A stretch of 64,000 nucleotides of DNA, taken from positions 65,952,452-66,016,451 of the forward strand of contig CM051528.1 in NCBI GenBank assembly GCA_028017165.1, written 5' to 3'. A program made the position numbers and the translations under genes. Below are positions 56,218-64,000 of this stretch, in pieces. Every line of letters starts with the position of its first letter. Positions within the stretch are counted from its first letter, which is position 1. This DNA is from Herpetospermum pedunculosum. Lineage: Eukaryota > Streptophyta > Magnoliopsida > Cucurbitales > Cucurbitaceae. The notes under the pieces were generated by a model. That model was not told the origin of the DNA, searched no databases, and saw nothing but the letters and a program-made list of their open reading frames with translations.

Positions 56218-57257
56218 GTGTCTGTTTAAAAAACGTTTGGAATGCGCTTATTCAAGAAGGGCATTGTCTTTCCAAATTTCAGACCGGTAAATTTACCGGT
56301 CTCAATAAACCGACCGATAAATTTACAAATTAGGAAATTTGTTTTCCCTCTAAATTTACCGATCTGGAATTCCACCCGTAAATTTACGATTTTGAATTTC
56401 ATCCAGGTAAATTTACTACTTTAATTTAAATTAAAATAGAACGATAGATTTTCAAATCCTATTTTTACTTAAAATAATAGAATGATAGATTTTTAAATGA
56501 AAAATTGTAACGTCAATTTAAAATAAGATAATTAAAAATATAGCATGTTTTTAAAAATTTTGCGGATATGACAATTTCTATCGCTGATATCTTATGGTTG
56601 ATAGTAGTCTATCGCTAGCTGATCACCTCAGTTTTTTTATAGATTTTTGTCAGTGATAATAGTGTATATAGTCTATCACTGATAAGAAGTCTATCAGTGA
56701 TATGATAAAGTCTATGAGTGATATGATAAAGTCTATCAGTGATATGATAAAGTCTATCAGTGATAGAAACAGATTTTTTTGCCATATTTGCAAAACATTT
56801 TAAAGTTTGCTAAATTTGCAATTAGTTTGGGCCTGATTGCTATTTGTGCAACCAACCCTTCTTAAATCCTATTTTTAGTTAAAATAGAATGATAGATTTT
56901 CAAATCCTGTTTTTATTTGACTTCATAAAATTTTATCACTTTGCCATATTTTCATGTTAACAAATTGTACGAGTAAACTTATTTTTTTCCCCTAAATCTA
57001 CTCCAATGAGGCTGAAATAAGCCTTCTGTTTTTTTACGGGTGGAAACTTATACCGGTAATTTACTTGTGGATTTTTCCCGTAAATTTACCGATGAGGGAA
57101 TTTACCGGTCTGAAATTCCCACCGGTAAATTTACAGGAAAAATAAATTTCCTCATCTGTAAATTTATCGGTTGGTTTATTGAGACCGATAAATTTACCGG
57201 TCTGGAATTTAGAAAGACAATGCGCTTCTTTTCATTCCAAACGTTTTCCAAACGGAC
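56218..57257. mobile_element. TIR element with repeated ACCGGTAAATTTACCGGT palindromes
   Basis: The outer ends 'aaacgtttggaatgcgctt' (56231) and 'cattccaaacgttttcca' (57234 on) are inverted repeats. The arms extend more than 150 bp through 'attgtctttccaaatttcag', 'gaccggtaaatttaccggtc' and 'aataaaccgaccgataaatt'. The arms consist largely of GGTAAATTTACC-type palindromic units. No protein is encoded. A separate repeat (56501-56861) is nested inside. Confidence 0.65.
56501..56861 (+). repeat. TCTATCAGTGATAG-family repeat, copy 9, nested
   Basis: It has the full family ends ('aaaattgtaacgtcaattta' and 'tttgtgcaaccaaccc') and four tandem 20-bp units 'atgataaagtctatcagtg'. It lies within the TIR element 56218-57257 and is therefore younger than that insertion. 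Confidence 0.7.
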
Positions 57258-58090
57258 GGTTAAGACAAAAAAAAAAAAAAAAATATCATTTTTCGAATTT
57301 TTTTCAAAACCACTTTAATTTTCTGAATAGTTTCGACTCCTCCACTCTAAACTACCCAAAGTACGAGAGAGAAAAATAAAAAAACAATATAGTTTATTAG
57401 CACAATTAAGATAATCCAAATTCTGTTTCACTTTTCAAAAAAAAAAAAAATCCAAATTCTGTTTGAAAATATTAATTTGGTTTCCTTTTTTACAAATGAC
57501 ATTATTAGCTTTCCAAAACAAGCATGAGTTTGTTTCAAAAAAAAATAAAAAATAAAAACCCAAGCATGAGCATGAATAGTTTCACTAGATAACTCTCATC
57601 ACATTACCCTTGCAAAAATGAAATGTATAATCACACATGCATAAAAATAACATTTGTTTATTTGAAAAAACTATATTTTTGTTTTTTTATAAAAATAATA
57701 GAAAAATGCTAAATAACAAAATGACAAAACAAAACTACAATTTATAATAGTACTTTATTTTCTTTTTTACACCAATATGTTTATATATCAACCACAGATG
57801 TCTTGATGATTATCAATGTTGGCTTTGGCTTGAATCTTAAAAATTTGATCTTTAAATTAGTTGAATAATGTATGATCTAGTGATTATGAGGTCCTAGGTT
57901 CAACATATTATTAAAAAAAAACTAAATAATAAAAAAAATCTGTCACATTTATATAATTATAGTAACGTATGCCTCTATATATTAAGAGGTTCCAAATTCT
58001 GTTTCAAAATATTAATTAGGTTGCTATTCTTGCAAAATCCATTATAATATTTTAACCAAGCTTTAGAGAAAACATGAATAGTTGTTCGGA
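57258..58090. other. PMEI upstream region with duplicated promoter-distal DNA
   Basis: From about 57361 ('acgagagagaaaaataaaa') it matches 46925 on, upstream of the PMEI pseudogene. The phrase 'ccaaattctgtttcaaaata' recurs near 46979, 47160, 57455 and 57990. Confidence 0.55.
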
Positions 58091-58091
58091 T

Positions 58092-58101
58092 GTATATATA
58101 A
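58092..58101 (+). promoter_or_regulatory. Putative TATA box of the PMEI gene
   Basis: GTATATATAA lies about 70 bp before the ATG at 58169. The paralogous position near the pseudogene (47251-47258) keeps GTATATAA, and the following 'atcatagtac'-type text is also conserved. Confidence 0.6.
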
Positions 58102-58168
58102 TCGTAGTACATCTAATAGGGACTACAACCTAGAAATAGAAAAAAGGAAAGAGGAAGCATTAAACAAT

Positions 58169-58741
58169 ATGATGGTGGAAAAACTCTCTATTATCTTTAT
58201 TTTACTTCTTTTTACCAGTTTGTGTCTCATTTCTCAAACCGATCAAATTGCAGTCTCAAGTGATTTCGTCAAAGACACCTGTAAGAAACACGAGGAATTG
58301 AGCAATCTTTGCATTGCTGTGGTAGATTCAGATCCTCATCAAGATCTAAAGCTAAACTTATCCGGACTCTTAACTATCTTTATAAACCATTCTCTTGCTA
58401 ATGCCACTGATAGTCATTTGTACCTTGTAGACCAGCTCAAGAGATTAGACTTGGACAACAAAATTCGACAGATCTTCAACAGCTGCGTAGTGTATTACGA
58501 GAGGGCCTTAGAAATTCTTGTAACATCATTAGAAGCATCGTTAAAGGATCCCACTACAGGAATGGCTGGTGCTATGACTACTATAATCGATCTAGTTGAC
58601 GGCTGTGAATATGATTTTGAATTCACACCAGAACCACCGTCTTGGTTGTATCTTTACCTTGGCTTAAGTCCACTTCTAGAACTTGCAATGGGAACTATAA
58701 ATCTCCTAGAATGTAAGCAAGTGGCTGCTTGTTTTTCGTAG
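58169..58741 (+). CDS. Invertase/pectin methylesterase inhibitor (PMEI) family protein
   Basis: This is a single exon of 190 aa. The frame is open from 58082, but the upstream codons overlap the TATA region and have no counterpart in the family, so MM at 58169 (shared with the paralogue) is the start. Residues 1-23 are a signal peptide. The four-helix PMEI fold is indicated by the first cysteine pair Cys38/Cys48 (DTCKKHEELSNLC) and the second pair Cys106/Cys146 (FNSCVVYYERAL and LVDGCEYDF). LSGLLTIFIN and SHLYLVDQLKRLD lie between. Family members bind pectinesterases or acid invertases in the wall, and sequence alone does not tell which. A gene for a possible target, a pectinesterase, lies 6.4 kb upstream. 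Two further cysteines (182, 188) lie in an unusual C-terminal extension. Confidence 0.9.
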   Translation: MMVEKLSIIFILLLFTSLCLISQTDQIAVSSDFVKDTCKKHEELSNLCIAVVDSDPHQDLKLNLSGLLTIFINHSLANATDSHLYLVDQLKRLDLDNKIRQIFNSCVVYYERALEILVTSLEASLKDPTTGMAGAMTTIIDLVDGCEYDFEFTPEPPSWLYLYLGLSPLLELAMGTINLLECKQVAACFS

Positions 58742-60480
58742 CATTAAAATTACAAAATATACTTCAATATTTAAAAGACAATCTATATCATGACCGTCAT
58801 ATTCAATAAGATACTTTCTTTACGAGAGGCCTTGACATTGTACATATTTGTATGAATATTTTTGTATTCCATACTCTTGACTCTATATAGATTTTTTTTT
58901 TAATTTTTTTTTTCTTTTTTTAACATGTTGGGGTGGAGATTAAATCTAAGACCTCATAGTCACTAGGCGATACATTATGTCATTGAACTATGTTCTTGTT
59001 GGAACAAAATATTTAATTCGACACGTATTTAATTCAATGCACTTTTCTGCTCTAATTAACTAGTTCAATTTCTCAAGCTATTAGCTAATTAATTTTGATT
59101 ATGGGTCTTTGGTCTATTCTAAATTAATTTGTGTGGGTTATCATGATATAATTTTTTTTTTCAAAATATTTATTTAATTAAAGAGGTAGAGGAATGGTGA
59201 ACTTCCGACCTCTCAGTCAAAGACACAACTTTATGTCAATTGAGTTATGCTCGATTTAACCTTACATAATTTAATTGATATTATATATTAATTAGTAGAC
59301 CAAGAGATCAAAGATTAGATTCTCACCTCCCACATGTTGTGAAAAAGATAATTAGTGAGATGAAAATTTCTACATGTAAAGAGAATCCTCAACAAAGAAC
59401 ATTGAAAGATAGAGAGAGAGATTTGGAAATCCTCGACGAAAATCCTGGACGAAGATGGCAGATTGAAAAATAAGGTAAAAGGAAGGAAGAGGGAAGTTCA
59501 TATATCAGTATTTATTTATTTATTATTATTATTATAAATTTATGACTAACATTATAAATAGAGTAAAAAGTGAATTTGAAATTTATGGGATTCGAGGGAT
59601 TTAAAAAATAATTTTTTTTTTATATGGAGTGTGAGATTCGAACCACAAACCTCTTGGTCATCAACAATAGCTGAGCTATGTTTGTTTTGAAAAAAAAAAA
59701 AAAAAAAAACTGTTCATTTTAATTTATATATATTGACACTTAATATAACTATAATGAAAAAAATGAACGTACGTATCATTTTAATTTATTTATATTGACA
59801 CTTAATATTTAAATTATTATTGAATAATTATTTTAATTTTTTTTTTTTAAATTTTAAAAAAATCTTATTCTAAAATATATATAGTTTATTTTTAAAATTA
59901 TATATTGAAAAACTGCTGTATAAAATTGTAGGGAAGATTCTAATGAAAATTTTAAATAATCATTTGGGCCCGATAACATTTTTAATTTTTGATTTTTTAA
60001 AAATAATCCTATAAATAATACATTCATGAATCCCAATATGATCGAGTTCCTATAATGATTTTAATCTTTATCAAGGAAATATAGAATTCTCTATCGAATT
60101 TCAAAAACAAAAACAACTTTTTGAAAGCTATTTATAGGCTTAATTTTCAAAAATCAAAAACAAAAAATCAAATGGTTATTAAATGACGACTTAATTATTA
60201 TTATTATTATTATTATTATTTTTTTTTTTAAATACGTTGCGGATTGGATATTTTTTTATGAGATAATTACACAACTACTAACTTTTTCCCGATAACCATA
60301 TTTTCATAAATGTCTTCAATAACTTTATTTATTATTTGTATATTTTTTTTAGAATTTTTTCGATTATTCTATACATTTATTGTCAATTTTGGTTACCAAA
60401 TTGCCCTTAATTTATTACCAAAAAAAATTATTATGGGTCAAACCAAGCATAGCTCAATTGGGTGATAGCACACTAAATGG
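58742..60480. other. Gene-free DNA with several SINE remnants
   Basis: The first about 350 bp are homologous to the PMEI pseudogene 3' flank. Minus-strand SINE remnants lie at about 58915-58998, 59165-59262 and 59622-59682, and a plus-strand start ('aaccaagcatagctcaattg') at 60437. The 59950-60190 stretch is the 'tttttgaaaaattaag'-type AT-rich repeat. Confidence 0.55.
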
Positions 60481-61330
60481 GCTATCTTTAGAGCCTTTAT
60501 TATGCTAGTTTCGGAGTTTAAATGACAAATCGGAGCATTTTAGAAGTTATGGCATGAAAAATTAGGTTAAAATATGAATTTTGATAACCAAGGGCCAAGA
60601 AAAAGAAGGAATCAAGCCAAAAATGTCGAGGGGATAGCGTCGCGACGCTCCAAAATGAAGTTTTCAAGCCATAATTCTTGAGGGGACAGCGTCTCGACGC
60701 TGTCATTCAATGAAGTTTTCAAGCCATAATTCCTGGGGAGACAGCGTCTCGACACTGTCATTCATCACAGAAAAAATAAAAAAAAAATAGTTGCACGGAT
60801 CAACCTCAAACCAGGACCCCATTGCGCACAGGGCTAACCCAAGGAAGCACACAGACCAACGTTGGACTCAGCAAGCCTTGTTATATAACCCGCATTCATA
60901 TAATATATACCTTTAGTGTCTCGACCCTTCCAAATCAATTTTCACGCGTTTTTAAGGGCAGCGTCGAGACGCTGTCACGATTTTTCCTATAAATACATCT
61001 TATTCTTATAAGATTTGGGAGACCAATTTTTGGGAGATTTGAACCCTAATTTTGAAATACATTGATTGGGAAAGGTTAAGGGACACTTTAGAGAGCTGAA
61101 GAGGAGATTTGGAGGCTCGGAAACGTGCAAATCACATCGGGAACGAGGCTTGGCACACTACAAGAGTTTTTCTCCTTTACATTTGATTTTATTTCTTTAT
61201 TTTATGGATTCTAAACTTTGTCTAACCATTATTTTAGTGATTATGAGTAACTAGACTCTTACTGAGGGGATTTATGTAATCGTTTTAGTTTTCATGTTTG
61301 ATTAATCTACGTTCTTCATATTGCAACAAT
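60481..61330 (+). mobile_element. LTR-like remnant with AGCGTCGCGACGCT palindromes
   Basis: It has four palindromes of the type AGCGTC(T/G)CGACGCT (60636, 60686, about 60741 and 60959). Two lie in 55-bp tandem units that share 'gaagttttcaagccataatt'. A TATA box (cctataaata, near 60986) and a leader-like stretch follow. The layout suggests the U3-R-U5 of a retroelement. The ends are undefined and no protein is recognised. Confidence 0.45.
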
Positions 61331-62092
61331 TATTCATGTGCTTGTTTGCTTAATGCTTTTACCCTTTTGGCCAAAGTATATATTGCAACAATTATTCATG
61401 TGCTTGTTTCCCCTCGAAGCTATAAATGATATTATTTCAAATTATTCGCGTTCACGAATTTAAAAAAGCAGCATTCCCTCTTTTAAGTTGTTAGTCGACC
61501 ATCTGCCGACCACTTTATTGCTCTGTGTGCAGTCTTGTACACACCTCCAGTGATGGATTCTTCGTTGGTTGTATCACTTCCTCTAAGTATACATATTCGG
61601 TCCCTCAGTGTTTTGTATGTCCCATTTTTTACTCTGTGTGGAGGCATGCACACACCGCCACTGTTGGGATTCTTTTTACTCTGTGTGTAGGCACGCACAC
61701 AACGACCACATGGATTCGTTGTGGTTGTATTACTTCCTCAGGTATATAGACCCATTTCTAAATTATTTGGGGCGAGAGGTATAACCATGTAACTCTCATG
61801 AGATAAGTGTCTTTTATCATTTTTAACGTCTCCCCTCTGTTAAATCCTCCCTGTTAAATCCACGTCCAAAACTGTTTTCTCTCTCTTCCCAACATTTTAT
61901 ATTTTTAAATCTTATATTTTTCATTATCAAAATTAGGAGAAATTGTGGAAGGATAAACTTGTCCATTGGTCGTAAATTCCCTTACTAAATATAGGTTTTA
62001 GACATAATTCAAAAGAAAAAAAGTGATTTAGACATTTTTCATGTTGGTTTGCTTTATTTTAGACATTTTTCTGGTTTCCCCAATAATTATCT
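61331..62092. other. Gene-free DNA with small tandem repeats
   Basis: 'attgcaacaattattcatg' is duplicated (61320 and 61382). At 61515-61710 three diverged units of 'ctctgtgtg.agg.a.gcacacac' occur. No gene is seen. Confidence 0.5.
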
Positions 62093-62283
62093 TTGTTTTT
62101 CAACCCACTTGCTTTCTTCAGCCCAAAATCCCATGCTTTCAGCCCACTTTCATTAAGCCCATCCACCAAAGCCTCTTTACAGATCTTTGCAATTAAAGGA
62201 GAATTTGAGTTAGTCAAGCCCATTTCAACAGGCCCACGGTTCAAGTCTACATCCTTTACTCCACATAGGGTTTCAGCCTCCAA
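62059..62283 (-). other. Weak minus-strand open frame, possibly element-derived
   Basis: The frame is 74 codons with DLNRGPVEMGLTNSNSPL-like text that faintly recalls LINE ORF1-type linkers. There is no domain, start context or neighbouring element to confirm it. The same stretch holds five TGGGCY motifs in reverse. Confidence 0.2.
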
Positions 62284-62305
62284 TTCATTTATTCCACCGA
62301 ATCAC

Positions 62306-62420
62306 CTAGGGGCTGTTTGGGCCCCAAGATGGATGGGGTGGGGTGGGGTGGGCTTATATAACCCACCCCATGTTTGTGGCACAGGTTTAGAAAGTGGGTA
62401 ATTGAGGGTTATTATAATGG
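62306..62420. repeat. Tourist-like tip with G-quadruplex/hairpin motif
   Basis: 'ggggctgtttgggcccc' resembles a PIF/Harbinger tip. It is followed by three GGGGT units and GGG (62334-62352) and then 'cttatataacccacccc', so the G run can pair with the C run or form a quadruplex. The other tip was not found. Confidence 0.4.
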
Positions 62421-63105
62421 GAAAATCAGAGGAATGTCTACAATAAAAAACGGTTAATGAAAAATGTTCAAGTACGTGTTTTCTTTGGAATGAATGTCTA
62501 GAGATTTTTTAGGACAAATCTATTTAAGTGGTTTCTCCATTATATCCTTTTAGGATTCACTTTTTTTAAAAAGTTTAGGTTTGAAATTAGTTTAATTTAT
62601 TTTTAAATTAAATTAATTTTAATAGTTTATTTGGTGAACTGAATCATTTTACGTAAAAATAAACCGTTTTTCTTTTTCCGTTAACTAACGCCAGCCATTT
62701 TGTATCTCCATATGTTGCTGTGAGTAGATCCGACACTAACACCCTCTGCCGGGGTATACGCTAGGACACACCCGTGGGTATATACAACCATTGCGCACCA
62801 AGAAAAAACGGTAGGGGTATACAGTTGGAGCCTGCGTGTGTAATTACTAGTTCCATTATTTTTGTAAATCTTTCTCTAAAAATAAGGATCATACAATACA
62901 CAATCCACCCTTACAAATGAGGAGATATCGGTCAAAATCCCTTAGTTTTAAACAACAATACCCCTGAAATTATGCAATGTCTAACATTTTGGAGAATCAA
63001 ATCTTCAACCTTACGTTTTTTTTTTTTACGTTTCCCTTTTCCATCGTGTTTTTCCCCTCATCCTTTTCGAGTTCTTCTACATTGTTCCACCACACAACAA
63101 CAAAC
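62421..63105. other. Gene-free DNA
   Basis: AT-rich DNA with no recognisable element. Confidence 0.45.
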
Positions 63106-63420
63106 CATGTCGTCTCTTTGTATTATGGTGACATTTGATGAGATTTAGAACGAAATGAACCAATACATAAATTACAAAACTTGCAGAATTGTGGTCCCCC
63201 GAATTCTACACTTGTGGAATTCACCAATTCAATCTCCAAGGCTCTACAGCTGGATTCCCACCACACAATTTCACGGTTGTCCCTCTTTCGGAACGACACT
63301 GACAAATCTTTGATTACGAAAATGAAGAAAAATAGGCAGTTGTTATATTTAACAACGTGTAAATCCCCTGTAACCGTATATTTTTTTTATATTCGGGGAC
63401 TTCAACTGAATCCCTAAAAA
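63106..63420 (+). pseudogene. Possible MULE transposase N-terminal remnant
   Basis: An ATG at 63106 starts SSLCIMVTFD, then an in-frame stop, then NQYINYKTCRIVVP. After a one-base shift in a C run (near 63196-63200) comes NSTLVEFTNSISKALQLDSHHTIS. This order resembles the beta-sheet N-terminal domain of plant Mutator-type transposases. The match is by eye and weak, and the sequence is broken in at least two places. Confidence 0.3.
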
Positions 63421-63692
63421 AAAGGAATCACCACCTATTATCCGTGATTTTAATTCAAACAAATCACCTATTTAACAAAAAAAAAAAATCAGCTCCCGTT
63501 GAAGGTAACCCTAGACCTCCTGTAACCGTCTATTTTTTATATTCTGAGACTTCAACTGAATCCCAAAAAAAAAGGATCACCACCTATTATCCAGATTTGT
63601 TAAAATCTTGGAGCTGTCCGTGATTTTAATTCAAACAAATCACCTGTTTAACAAAACATATTCCAGCTCCCGTTGAAGGTAAAACCCTAGAT
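63367..63692. repeat. Tandem duplication, unit about 152 bp
   Basis: 'cctgtaaccgtatatttttt' (63367) and 'cctgtaaccgtctatttttt' (63519) start two copies that both continue through 'cttcaactgaatccc', 'caccacctattatcc' and 'cagctcccgttgaaggtaa'. The second copy holds an extra insertion of about 20 bp. Confidence 0.8.
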
Positions 63693-64000
63693 TGTTAACC
63701 TGAAAGTCCCTATACCTAAACTTTTATTATCATTTTAGTCGTTCGTTGGAAAAACAGTGATGAAGAAAAAATGCAAGAGAGGAAAATGCTTACGAAAATG
63801 AGGAAAATGCTTACCACGACTGTAGGTCGAACTTCCCTGTCTAATGCGTGGTGTTTACTTCGAACAATGTCGAAGAAGGTAGTGTGTGTTTTCGGTGTTT
63901 TCTGCCGAAGAAGGTAATGCCAAACAAAAGAAGAACCGCGTTTTGTGTTTTCGGTGTGCTCTGCCTCTAGGTCGAAGAAGAAGAACGATGTCGAAAAAGG
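63693..64000. other. Window end: short internal repeats, no gene seen
   Basis: 'gtgttttcggtgt', 'cgaagaaggta' and 'ggaaaatgcttac' each recur within 250 bp. The element or gene, if any, continues beyond the window. Confidence 0.45.

Noticed and set aside
56600..56770. CRISPR-like direct repeats
   Set aside because: The repeated 'gtctatcagtgat' units have no unique spacers and belong to a plant dispersed repeat.
58082..58168. N-terminal extension of the PMEI protein
   Set aside because: It overlaps the TATA region and would place charged residues before the signal peptide. The paralogue supports the start at 58169.

Overview
This window is nuclear DNA from a flowering plant. The sequence is AT-rich with long A/T tracts. 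Genes are sparse and split by GT..AG introns, and the products are plant families: pectate lyase, pectinesterase, PMEI and a BTB/TAZ protein. The rest is mostly nested transposable elements (L1-type LINEs, Ty3/gypsy and Ty1/copia-like LTRs, CACTA, hAT, PIF/Harbinger and MULE-type MITEs, tRNA-derived SINEs). The gene content says eudicot. Several repeat families look like ones I associate with Cucurbitaceae, but that is recollection, not a search result.

There are four intact host genes and one broken one, all on the + strand. A pectate lyase lies at 8129-10306 (four exons, 408 aa), a BT-family BTB/POZ-TAZ calmodulin-binding regulator at 38140-40706 (four exons, 380 aa), a pectinesterase without a pro-domain at 50698-51806 (two exons, 339 aa) and an invertase/pectin methylesterase inhibitor (PMEI) at 58169-58741 (one exon, 190 aa). 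A frameshifted PMEI copy lies at 47325-47855. The two PMEI loci share promoter and 3' flanking homology, so they come from a segmental duplication that brackets the pectinesterase. Three pectin-modifying functions (lyase, esterase, esterase inhibitor) therefore occur within 50 kb.

Layout: 1-8 kb holds gypsy-like LTR remnants, two MULE-type MITEs and a TIR element filled with alternating CCATGG-centred palindromes. 8-10.3 kb is the pectate lyase. 10.3-21 kb is gene-free, with MITEs, SINEs and a possible organellar insert. 21.07-26.86 kb is an almost intact L1-type LINE with a clear target-site duplication, one frameshift and one nonsense codon in ORF2. 27-32 kb holds foldback elements, a mosaic LTR-like element with tandem blocks and telomere-like repeats. 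32.1-36 kb holds a promoter-like ABRE cluster without a gene, followed by an old RNase-H-type LINE split by a solo LTR. 36.7-41.9 kb holds an LTR fragment with a PIF MITE inside it, the BT gene and a GC-rich solo LTR. 43-46 kb has a hAT element, two G-box-bearing MULE MITEs (one split by a SINE) and another SINE. 47-59 kb is the pectinesterase/PMEI cluster with a short gypsy derivative nested in a MITE. 60-64 kb contains LTR remnants and local duplications.

I found no new biochemical system. The most notable points are the pectin gene cluster with its decaying duplicate, the precisely dated nesting of elements, the palindrome-array TIR elements, and MITEs that carry ABRE/G-box cores in both arms.
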